Positions 35,277 to 44,835 of a stretch of DNA of 64,000 nt are shown in pieces. The position numbers were made by a program, and so were the translations under genes. Origin of the DNA: Eubacteriaceae bacterium CHKCI004 (GTDB lineage: Bacteria; Bacillota; Clostridia; Lachnospirales; Lachnospiraceae); assembly GCA_900016875.1 (NCBI GenBank), contig FCNR01000017.1:109693-173692 (forward strand), written 5' to 3'. The notes below the pieces were generated by a model. It saw nothing but the letters and a program-made list of their open reading frames with translations, was not told where the DNA came from and did not search any database. Position 1 is the stretch's first letter, and each line of letters opens with the position of its first letter.

Positions 35277-36728
35277 ATGAAGAAGATTTTATTTGCTGCT
35301 TCTGAATGTGTACCGTTTATGAAAACGGGTGGACTTGCAGACGTTGTGGGGGCATTGCCAAAAGAGTTTGACAAAAATGAATGGGATGTCAGAGTTGTTA
35401 TGCCGAACTATCGGGGGATTCCGGATAAGTTCCGCAATACTTTTGAGTATGTCACACATTTTTACATGGGCACCGGTCCGATGGTTCCGCATACCCATGT
35501 GGGAATCATGAAATATGAGTATAATGGAATTACGTATTATTTCATTGACAATCTGGACTATTTTGGCGCGGAGAAACCGTATGCGGACACCAGGACAGAC
35601 GTGGAGAAGTATATTTTCTTCTGTAAAGCAGTATTATCCATTCTTCCGATCGTGGATTTCAAACCGGACATTATTCACTGTCACGACTGGCAGACCGGTC
35701 TGATTCCGGTATATCTGAAGACGGAGTTTGCGGCGAACCCGTTCTTCTGGGGCATCAAGACGATCATGACCATCCACAATCTCCGGTTCCAGGGTATCTG
35801 GGATATCAAGACCATCAAGGGCCTTTCCGGACTGCCGGATTATCTATTCACACCGGATAAGCTGGAGTATAAAAAAGACGCCAACATGTTAAAGGGCGGC
35901 ATCGTTTATTCCGACTTTATCACTACTGTGAGCAATACGTATGCTCAGGAGATCCAGACGCCATATTACGGCGAAGGGCTGGATGGACTTTTAAGCGCGA
36001 GAAATCAGAGCCTGTTCGGTATCGTAAATGGTATCGATTACACTGCATATAATCCGAAGACAGATGAGTCTATCTATTCGAAATATGATGTGAGAAATTA
36101 TAAGAAAGGCAAGGCAGCCAATAAGGAAGCTATTCAGAAAGAGCTGGGGCTGGAAGTCAATCCGGATAAGTATCTGATCGGCCTTATTTCCAGACTGACA
36201 GATCAGAAAGGTCTTGATCTGATTCAGTATGGTATGGAACGTATTGTGGACGACAATACACAGCTGGTTGTCATCGGTACCGGCGAGCAGAGATATGAAG
36301 ATATGTTCCGTTACTATGCATATCGTTATCCGAACAAGGTATCTGCGAACATTCTTTATTCTGACGATCTGGCACATAAATTATATGCTGCTGCAGATGC
36401 ATTCCTGATGCCGTCTCTGTTTGAACCGTGCGGACTGACACAGATTATCGCCTTCCGTTATGGAACGGTTCCGATTGTAAGAGAGACCGGCGGACTGAAG
36501 GATACCGTAGAACCACTCAATGAATTTGAGGATACCGGAGACGGTTTCTCCTTCACGAACTATAACGGTGACGATATGGTCAATGTCATCAATTACAGCA
36601 AGTACATTTTCTTTGAGCAGAGAAAGATCTGGAATAACATGGTCAAGAGAGGTATGAAGAAGGATCTCTCCTGGGGTGTTTCCAAGAAACGTTACGAAGA
36701 GATCTATAATACGCTGATCGGAAGATAG
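35277..36728 (+). CDS. glgA: glycogen synthase
   Basis: Transfers glucose from ADP-glucose to a growing glycogen chain (GT5 family). The 483-residue chain has the N-terminal KTGGLADVVGALPK loop (about 15-28), HDWQTGLIPVYL, and the C-terminal donor-binding SLFEPCGLTQIIAFRYGTVP with TGGLKDTV. The length is standard. GAGGAGG precedes ATG 35277. It stands alone here; glgB, glgC and glgP are not in the window, while pgm at 18.2 kb can supply glucose 1-phosphate. Confidence 0.96.
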   Translation: MKKILFAASECVPFMKTGGLADVVGALPKEFDKNEWDVRVVMPNYRGIPDKFRNTFEYVTHFYMGTGPMVPHTHVGIMKYEYNGITYYFIDNLDYFGAEKPYADTRTDVEKYIFFCKAVLSILPIVDFKPDIIHCHDWQTGLIPVYLKTEFAANPFFWGIKTIMTIHNLRFQGIWDIKTIKGLSGLPDYLFTPDKLEYKKDANMLKGGIVYSDFITTVSNTYAQEIQTPYYGEGLDGLLSARNQSLFGIVNGIDYTAYNPKTDESIYSKYDVRNYKKGKAANKEAIQKELGLEVNPDKYLIGLISRLTDQKGLDLIQYGMERIVDDNTQLVVIGTGEQRYEDMFRYYAYRYPNKVSANILYSDDLAHKLYAAADAFLMPSLFEPCGLTQIIAFRYGTVPIVRETGGLKDTVEPLNEFEDTGDGFSFTNYNGDDMVNVINYSKYIFFEQRKIWNNMVKRGMKKDLSWGVSKKRYEEIYNTLIGR

Positions 36729-36815
36729 AGTTGAGCTGAATACGACTGTGGTTTTAATATAATTTTACTGAAAATTTTTAATTAAAGTCTTTTTGGCCAT
36801 AAACAATAAATATAT

Positions 36816-36858
36816 CCCCCGCAGGAGAGAGATGATTGATATGCTCTTCCTGCGGGGG
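36816..36858 (+). terminator. terminator of glgA
   Basis: CCCCCGCAGGAGAGAG pairs with CTCTTCCTGCGGGGG, followed by TGTTTTTAT. Strong G+C stem with a T-run. Confidence 0.88.
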
Positions 36859-36903
36859 TGTTTTTATGTGCGGCTTTGTGAAGTCTTCCCTTTAATCCGC
36901 TCC

Positions 36904-38055
36904 TCACCCATAGAAATATTTCTCCAACAGCCTGTCAAGGCACCAGCGATAGTTGATCCGTTCGGTATCTGCCGCTACTTTCACCGGATATTTCCGATAT
37001 ATTTCCCCGTTGATGGACAGCGTCACGGTGCCCACGGAATCTCCTTCGCGGACGGGGGCGTTCAGGGAGGGGAGAAGATCGGCGGTGCAGACCGCTTTTT
37101 CTTCTTCTGGATTCAGAAGAAGGGTGACCGTGCCCGGCTGACTGATGTCGCAGACCTGTGCCTGCCCGTGATCGACGGGAAGCTGGCCGGGGATGTCGTC
37201 ACCCAGGGAGATGGTCACATTTTCAAAGTTCTCTATGCCGTAGTCCATGAGTTTGCGGGTGTCTTTCCATTTGTAACTGCGGTTGGGCGGCCAGCCGCTG
37301 CCGAGAACTACGGAGATCAGCAGGCGGTCGTCGGTTTCCACGGCGCCCACGAAGCAGTAGCCGGCGCCGTTGGTGAAACCGGTTTTTACGCCGATGGCGC
37401 CGGGATAGGAAGTGAGGAAGGCGTCTTTGTTGCTGAGAGAGTAGATCTGCCCGCCGGTGATTTCTTTGATGGTATAGGAGGATTCCTGAATGATACTCCT
37501 GAAATCCTTATTGTTTAAGGCGTGGCAGGTGAGAATGGCCAGATCGTAGCAGGTTGTGTAATGATTGTCGCTGTCCAGACCATTGGGAGTCTCAAAAGAG
37601 GTCTGATAGCAGCCGTAGGAGCGGGCTTCTTCCGTCATGGCCTGGCAGAAAGCCTCCACGGAACCGCCAAGATGTTCCGCGATGGCGATGGCGGCGTCGT
37701 TGTAAGATTCCAGCATGAGGGCGTAAAGCAGGTCGGACAGAAGAAACTGGCTGCCCGCTTTTGCACCCAGATGGACTTTCGGAGCTGAGGCCGCCCGCTC
37801 GGAAAATGTAACCACGTCCGAAAGATTACCGTGTTCCAGAGTATAAAGGCAGGTCATGATCTTGGTGGTGCTGGCCATGGGCAGCTCTGTTTTCTCCTCT
37901 TTTCCAAAAAGCACCCGCTGATTTGTTCCGTCCATTAAAATGGCGGCTTTTGCATAAAGTTCCGAAGGTATTTCCGCTGCGCGTGTTTTTATGGTATGAT
38001 AAGAAGACAGAATGAACAAAAGAAACAGGCATAAAAGAGAAATATATTTTTTCAA
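36904..38055 (-). CDS. D-alanyl-D-alanine carboxypeptidase
   Basis: Trims the terminal D-Ala from peptidoglycan pentapeptides on the outer face of the membrane. The 383-residue chain has a signal peptide (YISLLCLFLLFILSS) and the three penicillin-binding motifs STTK (62-65), SYN (117-119) and KTG (224-226). A C-terminal PBP5-like beta domain and a final aromatic-rich helix probably hold it to the membrane. It resembles the DacF/DacB low-molecular-mass group. The minus-strand upstream sequence AAAGGAGTACTCC provides a start signal. Confidence 0.93.
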   Translation of the reverse strand: MKKYISLLCLFLLFILSSYHTIKTRAAEIPSELYAKAAILMDGTNQRVLFGKEEKTELPMASTTKIMTCLYTLEHGNLSDVVTFSERAASAPKVHLGAKAGSQFLLSDLLYALMLESYNDAAIAIAEHLGGSVEAFCQAMTEEARSYGCYQTSFETPNGLDSDNHYTTCYDLAILTCHALNNKDFRSIIQESSYTIKEITGGQIYSLSNKDAFLTSYPGAIGVKTGFTNGAGYCFVGAVETDDRLLISVVLGSGWPPNRSYKWKDTRKLMDYGIENFENVTISLGDDIPGQLPVDHGQAQVCDISQPGTVTLLLNPEEEKAVCTADLLPSLNAPVREGDSVGTVTLSINGEIYRKYPVKVAADTERINYRWCLDRLLEKYFYG

Positions 38056-38145
38056 AGGAGTACTCCTTTCTGGAAATGCGGATTCGCAAAAATGTATTAC
38101 ATTTTATGCCAGAGAAAAGGATATATGATATCCGGGGAGGAAATG

Positions 38146-39129
38146 ATGTTTTATCGTTGTAAAAATTGCGGAGGAAATGTAACCTATCATCCGGAAAAGA
38201 AAAAGATGATTTGTGAAAGCTGCGGCAGCGAGGAAAGTCAGCAGGAGATTCCTCAGAAAAAAATCCACATCTGCAGCAACTGCGGAGGACAGATTGAGAC
38301 GACAGAATATACTCTCGCCTGCCGCTGCCCGTACTGTCAGACATTCCATATACTGGAGGACCGGATGGAGGGAGAATACCGGCCGCGGCTGCTGCTTCCC
38401 TTTTGTCTGGACAGACATCATGCGGCGGAAAAGCTGAGAGAAACTTTTGCCGGAAAAATGTTTCTGCCGTCTAACTTTTGTGCGGCGTCCAGTCTGGAGT
38501 CCATGGAAGGCATTTACGTTCCTTTTTGGATGTATGATTTTCACAGTCACATTTATTTTGAAGGCGAGGGTGACCGGGTGAGAACTTGGCGGGAAGGCGA
38601 TTATGAGGTGACGGAGACAAGGGTATACCGGCTGATACGGGATTTTGAGGTGGATTATGACAAGATTCCGGTGGATGCGTCGGTGGCTATGGAAGACGGA
38701 ATGATGGATCTGCTGGAACCTTACCAGTATGGGGAACTTGATGATTTTACACCGGAATATCTCTCCGGCTTTCAGGCAGATATCTATGAACAGAACAGTG
38801 AGACATTGCGGCCGAGAGCAGAAGAAAAGGCAGACGGTTTTTCGGAGGGATACCTTGCAGAAGAAAACGCAGGCTACGCCATGGTGCGGCCCTTCACAGA
38901 CAGGAAAGAAAACCGGGTGGAGGACAGCTTTTTTGCATTTCTTCCGGTCTGGAAATACATATACCGTTATAACGGAAAAGAATATCCTTTCTATGTAAAT
39001 GGACAGACCGGTAAAGTCATTGGCGTGCCGCCGGTCAGCCTGGCGCGTGTGTTCGGCATGAGCGCCGCTCTGTTTGCCGTGATTTTCTTCTTTCTGAAAA
39101 TGTTATGCTATCTTCTGGAGGTACTGTAA
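38146..39129 (+). CDS. zinc-ribbon membrane-associated protein
   Basis: A 327-residue protein with three zinc-ribbon-like Cys pairs near the N-terminus (CKNCGG, CESCGS, CSNCGG with CRCPYC), a long acidic middle region and one hydrophobic helix near the end (SAALFAVIFFFLKMLCYLL). This matches TFIIB-type zinc-ribbon proteins often paired with TPM-domain genes. ATG 38146 is 5 nt after GGGGAGG; ATG 38143 is also possible. It abuts the next gene with no gap, so the two probably work together at the membrane. Confidence 0.75.
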   Translation: MFYRCKNCGGNVTYHPEKKKMICESCGSEESQQEIPQKKIHICSNCGGQIETTEYTLACRCPYCQTFHILEDRMEGEYRPRLLLPFCLDRHHAAEKLRETFAGKMFLPSNFCAASSLESMEGIYVPFWMYDFHSHIYFEGEGDRVRTWREGDYEVTETRVYRLIRDFEVDYDKIPVDASVAMEDGMMDLLEPYQYGELDDFTPEYLSGFQADIYEQNSETLRPRAEEKADGFSEGYLAEENAGYAMVRPFTDRKENRVEDSFFAFLPVWKYIYRYNGKEYPFYVNGQTGKVIGVPPVSLARVFGMSAALFAVIFFFLKMLCYLLEVL

Positions 39130-39963
39130 ATGAACAAGACATATCGGAATATTATAGTGGGAGTTCTTGTAGCCGGTCTGATTCTTGGCGGGCTGGGGCT
39201 TTTCCTCAAATACGGCGTGTTCCAGGGGATGATGACCTCGAAACAGGCGCGGACCAATACCCAGTGCCTGACCCAGGAACGCATTTTTGACGAGGCAAAT
39301 GTATTGACAGACGCCCAGGAGGAGAGCCTGTTTGAGCTGCTGTCAGAAAAAGAACAGATGACAGGCATGGATATTGTGCTCCTGACTATCCGGGAACCCG
39401 ATATCAATGATTATTATGAGATTCGGGACTACGCTCAGTCCTATTATGAGGAGAATAAATTCGGCTGGGATCAGCCAAACGGCGACGGCATCATCTACGT
39501 GGACAACTGGGCGACCGGCTACTGCTGGCTTTGTACCACGGGAAAAGCATCGGAGAAGCTTGACGACGGAACGATCCAGTTCATCATAAACCGGACTAAT
39601 GAAACTATCAACGAAGATCCGTACGGAGCATACAGGACTATGATCGATACGGTGTCATCGGAAATGCAGAATCTGAATCTGTTCCATTTCCGTATCGGCA
39701 ATTTCTGGCTGCTGTTGATCGCACTGATCGTTGCGGCAGTTTTTGCGGCCTGCAACCTCATCGGCAACAAAGGAAAGGTCACCACGAGCCGATCCACGTA
39801 CGTGCCGGACGGTGGTGTAAAGATTAACCGGCATCAGGATATCTTTCTCCGCTCCCATGTGACGCGGACGAAGATAGAAACCGATCACGATTCCGGAGGA
39901 AACGGCGGAGGGGGCTCCATCGGAGGAACCGGAGGACACGGAGGCGGCGGAGGCCGTCATTAA
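39130..39963 (+). CDS. TPM domain membrane protein
   Basis: A 277-residue protein with an N-terminal membrane helix (IIVGVLVAGLILGGLGLFL), a TPM domain at about 50-170 (FDEANVLTDAQEESLFELLS, GDGIIYVDN), a second membrane helix near 195-215 and a Gly/His-rich tail. TPM domains have been linked to phosphatase activity and photosystem repair; in Firmicutes the role is unclear. It starts one base after the stop of the zinc-ribbon gene. Confidence 0.83.
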   Translation: MNKTYRNIIVGVLVAGLILGGLGLFLKYGVFQGMMTSKQARTNTQCLTQERIFDEANVLTDAQEESLFELLSEKEQMTGMDIVLLTIREPDINDYYEIRDYAQSYYEENKFGWDQPNGDGIIYVDNWATGYCWLCTTGKASEKLDDGTIQFIINRTNETINEDPYGAYRTMIDTVSSEMQNLNLFHFRIGNFWLLLIALIVAAVFAACNLIGNKGKVTTSRSTYVPDGGVKINRHQDIFLRSHVTRTKIETDHDSGGNGGGGSIGGTGGHGGGGGRH

Positions 39964-39994
39964 AGGATATCATGTGAGGATAGGAGAGATAATA

Positions 39995-40561
39995 ATGGAA
40001 CAGAAATTGATGCAGCTTGGCGATTTCAGAAAACTTTACGACGCACATATGGGCAATCATTTTCCACCGGATGAGCTCAAGCCATTTTATATTATGGAGA
40101 GAGCGGTGAAAGAAGGTAAATATTTTCCATATGGATACTATGAGGACGGGGAACTGAAAGCGTATACCTGTCTGATAAAAACCGGAGATTTCTTTTTGCT
40201 GGACTATTTTGCTGTTATGGAACAGGGAAGAGGAAAAGGAACCGGAAGCCGGATTCTTGATATATTAAAAGGGCATCTGACGGATAGAGAAAGCGTGCTG
40301 CTGGAAGTGGAGGAACCTTTGGCAGAGGATGAAAGAGAACTTGACCTGCAGAAACGCCGGATTCAGTTTTATTTGAGGAATGGTGCCCGGTATACAGAAC
40401 TGAAGGCGAGGGTGTTCGGCGTGCCGTATCGGATTCTCAGCTTTGGACGGGAACGGATGAGAGAGAAAGCACAGGAAGCCATGGAAGTTTTATATCATTC
40501 CATCCTGAATGATGAAATGTACAGGAGAAATGTATGTTTTGCGCTTGATAAACAAAACTAA
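39995..40561 (+). CDS. GNAT-like acetyltransferase
   Basis: A 188-residue protein with the pattern of a GNAT acyltransferase: [26 protein letters not shown] holds the acetyl-CoA loop (GRGKGTGS), followed by LLEVEEP and [14 protein letters not shown] 39995 follows TAGGAGAGA; the in-frame start at 39974 lacks a site. The substrate is unknown. It may share a transcript with the TPM pair. Confidence 0.7.
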   Translation: MEQKLMQLGDFRKLYDAHMGNHFPPDELKPFYIMERAVKEGKYFPYGYYEDGELKAYTCLIKTGDFFLLDYFAVMEQGRGKGTGSRILDILKGHLTDRESVLLEVEEPLAEDERELDLQKRRIQFYLRNGARYTELKARVFGVPYRILSFGRERMREKAQEAMEVLYHSILNDEMYRRNVCFALDKQN

Positions 40562-40647
40562 ATGTGATATGTTTTTTGCGGGAAATATTGTTTTTCTCTG
40601 GGAGGAAGATCCGCAGACGGATCAGACCTGCAAATGATGAGATTACC

Positions 40648-40734
40648 GGGGTACGAGGGTGTGCCTTTTACAGCCTGCGCAGAAGCGTTTTTTACGTTTG
40701 CGCAAGCAATGTGCGCCCCTGCCCCGCTTTTTTT
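40648..40734 (+). terminator. long hairpin with T-run before gatC
   Basis: GGGG and GGGTGTGC (from 40648) pair with GTGCGCCC and CCCC (to 40725), enclosing a second stem GCGCA/TGCGC. CTTTTTTTAG follows. It may end transcription of the acetyltransferase gene or act as an attenuator for gatCAB. No T-box consensus was recognised. Confidence 0.65.
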
Positions 40735-40776
40735 AGTTTATGGAAACGAAATTATTACAAAAAAGGAGTGAGAAGC

Positions 40777-41070
40777 ATGGCAAATGTGATTTCAGACGAG
40801 ACGATGGAATATGTCGGAATACTGGCAAAGCTGGAACTTTCTTCTGAGGAGAAGGAGAGGGCGAAGGAAGATATGGCAAAAATGCTTGACTATATTGATA
40901 CATTGAATGAACTGGACACCAGCGGCGTGGAGCCGATGAGTCATGTTTTTCCGGTTCATAATGTGTTCCGGGAGGACGTGGTGACAAACGGAGACGAGAG
41001 AGAAGAAATTCTTGCCAATGCACCGGAAGCAAAAGAGGGAGCTTTTGTGGTTCCGAAAACATTTGATTAG
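40777..41070 (+). CDS. gatC: Asp-tRNA(Asn)/Glu-tRNA(Gln) amidotransferase subunit C
   Basis: A 97-residue structural subunit that stabilises GatA in the amidotransferase that corrects Glu-tRNA(Gln) and Asp-tRNA(Asn). It shows the typical [20 protein letters not shown] start, [20 protein letters not shown] and the [18 protein letters not shown] ending. ATG 40777 follows AAAGGAGTGAG; the longer open frame to 40564 crosses the hairpin and is not coding. Confidence 0.96.
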   Translation: MANVISDETMEYVGILAKLELSSEEKERAKEDMAKMLDYIDTLNELDTSGVEPMSHVFPVHNVFREDVVTNGDEREEILANAPEAKEGAFVVPKTFD

Positions 41071-41085
41071 AACAGGAGGACGGCA

Positions 41086-42573
41086 ATGGATTTGATGAAA
41101 GATACGGCTGTGACGCTCAGTGAGAAAATCAGGGCGGGCGAGATCACCGTCATGGATGCGGCTATGGCGGCCATGGACGCCATCAGGGAAAAAGAGTCTG
41201 CCTATCACTGCTATGTGACAGTTCTTGATAGAGAAGCAGTATTAAAGAGAGCGCAGGAAGTACAGAAGCTCATTGAAGAAGGAAAGCTTAACGGGCCGCT
41301 GGCGGGCGTGCCGGCGGCCATCAAGGACAATATGTGCACCCGGGGTGTGCGCACCACCTGCAGCTCAAGGATTCTTGAAGATTTTGTGCCGCCTTACACG
41401 GCGGAGGCAGTGGAGAATCTGGAGAAAGCCGGCGTGGTCATCATCGGAAAGACCAATATGGATGAATTTGCCATGGGAAGCACTACGGAGACCTCATATT
41501 TCGGCGCAACGAAAAATCCATGGAACGAAGCCCATGTGCCGGGCGGTTCTTCCGGCGGTTCCGCAGCGGCGGTGGCAGCGGAGGAATGTATTTTTGCGCT
41601 GGGTTCTGACACCGGAGGTTCCATCCGGCAGCCGGCGTCCTACTGCGGTATCGTAGGCATGAAACCGACCTATGGAACCGTATCCCGGTACGGACTGATC
41701 GCCTACGGTTCCTCTCTGGATCAGATCGGGCCTATGGCAAAGGATGTGCGGGACTGCGCGGTGATCCTCGACGCCATCACTTCCCACGACAGGAAAGACA
41801 GCACTTCCGTGAAGAGGGAGGGCGGCGATTTTATCTCCGCTTTGATCAATGATGTGAAAGGCATGAAGATTGGTATCCCGAAGGATTACTTTGGAGAGGG
41901 GATTGATGAAGATGTGCGGGAAGCCGTTCTGAAAGCGGCGAAGGTGCTGGAAGCGCAGGGAGCTGTGGTGGAAGAGTTTGACCTCGGCCTTGTAAAATAT
42001 GCCATTCCGGCCTATTATGTCATCGCCTGCGCCGAGGCCAGTTCCAATCTGGCGCGGTTTGACGGCGTCAAGTACGGATACCGCACGCCGGAATACGAGG
42101 GACTTCATAATATGTACAAAAAGACCCGCTCCGAGGGATTCGGCGAAGAGGTGAAGCGCCGGATCATGCTGGGCTCCTTCGTGTTAAGCTCCGGCTATTA
42201 CGACGCCTACTATCTGAAAGCTCTTCGTACAAAAACCCTGATCAAACAGGAATTTGACAAAGCATTTGCAAAGTACGATGTGATCCTCGGGCCGGCGGCG
42301 CCGACCACAGCTCCGAAGCTGGGCGACAGCCTGAGTGATCCGATAAAGATGTACCTGGGAGACATTTATACTATTTCCGTGAACCTTGCCGGGCTGCCGG
42401 GTATCACGGTTCCGTGCGGAACAGACATGAATGGCCTGCCTGTCGGCCTGCAGCTTATCGGCGACTGCTTTAAAGAGAAAAATATCATCCGGGCGGCATA
42501 CACGTACGAGCAGAACCGGGGATTTGCCATGAACGCGCCGGCAGCGGCGAAAGAAGGAGGGGAAAACAGATGA
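41086..42573 (+). CDS. gatA: Asp-tRNA(Asn)/Glu-tRNA(Gln) amidotransferase subunit A
   Basis: Glutaminase (amidase-signature) subunit that supplies ammonia. The 495-residue chain has the catalytic Lys in AAIKDNMCTRG and the Ser-cisSer loop VPGGSSGGSAAAVA, with DTGGSIRQPA. Length and C-terminus are normal. It lies 15 nt after gatC and overlaps gatB by 4 nt (ATGA). Confidence 0.97.
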   Translation: MDLMKDTAVTLSEKIRAGEITVMDAAMAAMDAIREKESAYHCYVTVLDREAVLKRAQEVQKLIEEGKLNGPLAGVPAAIKDNMCTRGVRTTCSSRILEDFVPPYTAEAVENLEKAGVVIIGKTNMDEFAMGSTTETSYFGATKNPWNEAHVPGGSSGGSAAAVAAEECIFALGSDTGGSIRQPASYCGIVGMKPTYGTVSRYGLIAYGSSLDQIGPMAKDVRDCAVILDAITSHDRKDSTSVKREGGDFISALINDVKGMKIGIPKDYFGEGIDEDVREAVLKAAKVLEAQGAVVEEFDLGLVKYAIPAYYVIACAEASSNLARFDGVKYGYRTPEYEGLHNMYKKTRSEGFGEEVKRRIMLGSFVLSSGYYDAYYLKALRTKTLIKQEFDKAFAKYDVILGPAAPTTAPKLGDSLSDPIKMYLGDIYTISVNLAGLPGITVPCGTDMNGLPVGLQLIGDCFKEKNIIRAAYTYEQNRGFAMNAPAAAKEGGENR

Positions 42574-44003
42574 GCAGACAATACGAGACTGTCATCGGTC
42601 TGGAAGTGCATGTGGAGCTTGCCACCAAGACGAAGATTTTCTGCGGGTGCAGCACGGAGTTTGGCGGCGCGCCGAATACCCACACCTGTCCGGTCTGTAC
42701 CGGAATGCCGGGTTCTCTTCCGGTATTAAATAAACAGGTGGTGGAATATGCCGCCGCCGTGGGGCTGGCGACCAACTGCACCATCACGCAGAATTGTAAA
42801 TTTGACCGGAAAAATTATTTTTATCCGGATAATCCACAGAATTATCAAATTTCTCAGTTATACTACCCGATATGCCGAAACGGTCATGTGGATATTGAGG
42901 TGGACGGCCGCAAAAAGTCCATCGGCATCCACGAGATCCACATGGAGGAGGACGCCGGCAAGCTCATCCACGACCCGGTCACGGGCAACTCTCTGGTGGA
43001 TTTTAACCGAAGCGGCGTGCCGCTCATTGAGATCGTATCGGAGCCGGACATGCGCTCGGCGGATGAGGTCATCGCCTATCTGGAGAAGCTGAGGATGCTC
43101 ATCCAGTATCTGGGGGCTTCCGACTGCAAGCTGCAGGAGGGTTCTATGCGCGCCGATGTGAATCTGTCGGTTCGCGAGATGGGTGCGGAAGAGTTCGGTA
43201 CCAGGACGGAGATGAAGAACTTAAACTCCTTCAGCGCCATCGCAAGAGCCATCGAAGGCGAGACAGAACGGCAGATCGACCTGCTGGAAGAGGGCAAAGC
43301 CGTAGTGCAGGAGACCCGCCGCTGGGATGATGAGAAAGAATACTCCTATCCGATGCGTTCCAAGGAGGATGCTCAGGATTACCGATATTTCCCGGAACCG
43401 GATCTGCCGCCGATCATCATTTCCGATGAATGGCTGGAAGAGATCCGCAGGAGACAGCCGGAGTTCCGTGATGAGAAACAGGCCCGCTATAAAGAAGAGT
43501 ACGGCCTGCCGGAGTACGACATTGACATCATCACTTCAGACAAAACGCTGACAGATCTATTTGAACGCTGCATCGCGCTGGGCGCTGCGCCGAAAGAGGT
43601 TTCCAACTGGCTCATGGGAGACACCATGCGTCTCTTAAAAGAACAGGAGATGGAGGCCGCCGACCTTCATTTCAGCCCGGAACATCTGGTAAAAATGATC
43701 GCCATGATTGAATCCGGAGCCATCAACCGCAAGGTGGCAAGGAAGGTCTTCGAGGCCATCTTCAAGGACGATGTGGAACCGGAAGCCTATGTGGAAGAAA
43801 ATGGTCTGAAAACCGTCAGCGACGAAGGCGCACTGCGAAAAGTCATTGAGGAGATTGTGGAGAACAATCCAAAGTCCGTGGAGGACTACAAGGCCGGCAA
43901 GAAAAAAGCCATGGGCTTCTTCGTGGGTCAGACCATGCGCGCCATGAAAGGCAAGGCGGATCCGGCTATGGTGAACCAGATTCTCCGGGAGATTCTGGAT
44001 TAG
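42570..44003 (+). CDS. gatB: Asp-tRNA(Asn)/Glu-tRNA(Gln) amidotransferase subunit B
   Basis: Kinase/tRNA-binding subunit of the amidotransferase. The 477-residue chain has YETVIGLEVHVELATKTKIF, a zinc-type Cys set (FCGCS, CPVC), EDAGKLIHD and the C-terminal YqeY-like tail ending FVGQTMRAMKGKADP. It is translationally coupled to gatA. Confidence 0.97.
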   Translation: MSRQYETVIGLEVHVELATKTKIFCGCSTEFGGAPNTHTCPVCTGMPGSLPVLNKQVVEYAAAVGLATNCTITQNCKFDRKNYFYPDNPQNYQISQLYYPICRNGHVDIEVDGRKKSIGIHEIHMEEDAGKLIHDPVTGNSLVDFNRSGVPLIEIVSEPDMRSADEVIAYLEKLRMLIQYLGASDCKLQEGSMRADVNLSVREMGAEEFGTRTEMKNLNSFSAIARAIEGETERQIDLLEEGKAVVQETRRWDDEKEYSYPMRSKEDAQDYRYFPEPDLPPIIISDEWLEEIRRRQPEFRDEKQARYKEEYGLPEYDIDIITSDKTLTDLFERCIALGAAPKEVSNWLMGDTMRLLKEQEMEAADLHFSPEHLVKMIAMIESGAINRKVARKVFEAIFKDDVEPEAYVEENGLKTVSDEGALRKVIEEIVENNPKSVEDYKAGKKKAMGFFVGQTMRAMKGKADPAMVNQILREILD

Positions 44004-44088
44004 CGCGGACGGACGCACTGACTGCCCGGCAAATGCTGTGGCGCAGCTGCGCGAGGCGGCATATTGCACATGTATATACAGAAAACAC

Positions 44089-44114
44089 AACGGAAGGACA
44101 CCGCGCCTTCCGTT
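44089..44114 (+). terminator. terminator after gatB
   Basis: AACGGAAGG pairs perfectly with CCTTCCGTT around ACACCGCG, followed by TCTTGC. Confidence 0.7.
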
Positions 44115-44141
44115 TCTTGCATTAAATGTGAAGAGAAAAAG

Positions 44142-44191
44142 TTTGGAAGTGAACTTCCAAATCTGCCATTATTGACGCAGCAAGTGCGTCA
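44142..44191 (+). promoter_or_regulatory. two short hairpins before the NUDIX gene
   Basis: TTTGGAAGT/ACTTCCAAA (44142-44161) and TGACGCA/TGCGTCA (44173-44191, loop GCAAG) are perfect palindromes. The second ends just before the AGGAAAGAGGG ribosome binding site and could limit access to it. Confidence 0.4.
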
Positions 44192-44205
44192 GGAAAGAGG
44201 GAAAT

Positions 44206-44817
44206 ATGAAAAAGATTCCAGTTTTAAATTCCATGGAAAAGACCCGGGACACCCGGTTTTTAAAAAATTATACGTTAAATTATACCAACGCCGAGGGCGG
44301 CGAGAAGATTTATGAGACGGTCAGCAACTTTGACTACGACAGCCCGGAAGAGCTGGGAGAGCGTGCCTCCGGCGTGGTCATTGTGGGCTGGAAGGACGGC
44401 AGACTGCTTCTTTGCCGGGAATTCCGCATGGGCGTCAATCATTTTGTTTACAACATGCCGGCAGGGCACATCGACCAGGGAGAAAATGTGGAGGAATGTG
44501 CTGCACGAGAGCTCTTTGAGGAAACGGGCTTGTCTCTGTCAAAAGTGTATCAGGTGCTGCCGCCATCCTATGCATCCCCGGATTTGAGCGATTCCTCCGC
44601 CTGGGTGGTCTTTGCCGAGGTGGACGGGGAGCTGCCCGGCGGCGTCTCCGAGCATACAGAAGCTGACGAGTGGATACATCCGGGTCTGTACAGCCGTGAA
44701 GAAGTGGCAGAGCTGCTCAGAGAAGAGCGCTTTTCGGGAAGAGCCCAGATGGCAGCGTACTTTTTTGCCGCAGGTTTTCCGATGAATACCGGTAAGCTTT
44801 CGGAGAGACATTTGTGA
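44206..44817 (+). CDS. NUDIX hydrolase, ADP-ribose pyrophosphatase-like
   Basis: Hydrolyses nucleoside diphosphate linked to another group. The 203-residue chain holds a full NUDIX box, GHIDQGENVEECAARELFEE followed by TGL, after LLLCREFRMGVNHFVYNMPA. This layout resembles ADP-ribose pyrophosphatases. The substrate is not proven. It lies 18 nt before a PanE-like reductase and may share its transcript. Confidence 0.9.
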   Translation: MKKIPVLNSMEKTRDTRFLKNYTLNYTNAEGGEKIYETVSNFDYDSPEELGERASGVVIVGWKDGRLLLCREFRMGVNHFVYNMPAGHIDQGENVEECAARELFEETGLSLSKVYQVLPPSYASPDLSDSSAWVVFAEVDGELPGGVSEHTEADEWIHPGLYSREEVAELLREERFSGRAQMAAYFFAAGFPMNTGKLSERHL

Positions 44818-44835
44818 AAAAAGAGGAAGAAGGAA

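Noticed and set aside
44064..44315. 83-codon open frame overlapping the NUDIX start
   Set aside because: It crosses a terminator and two hairpins and shifts frame against the NUDIX gene, which has a complete motif.
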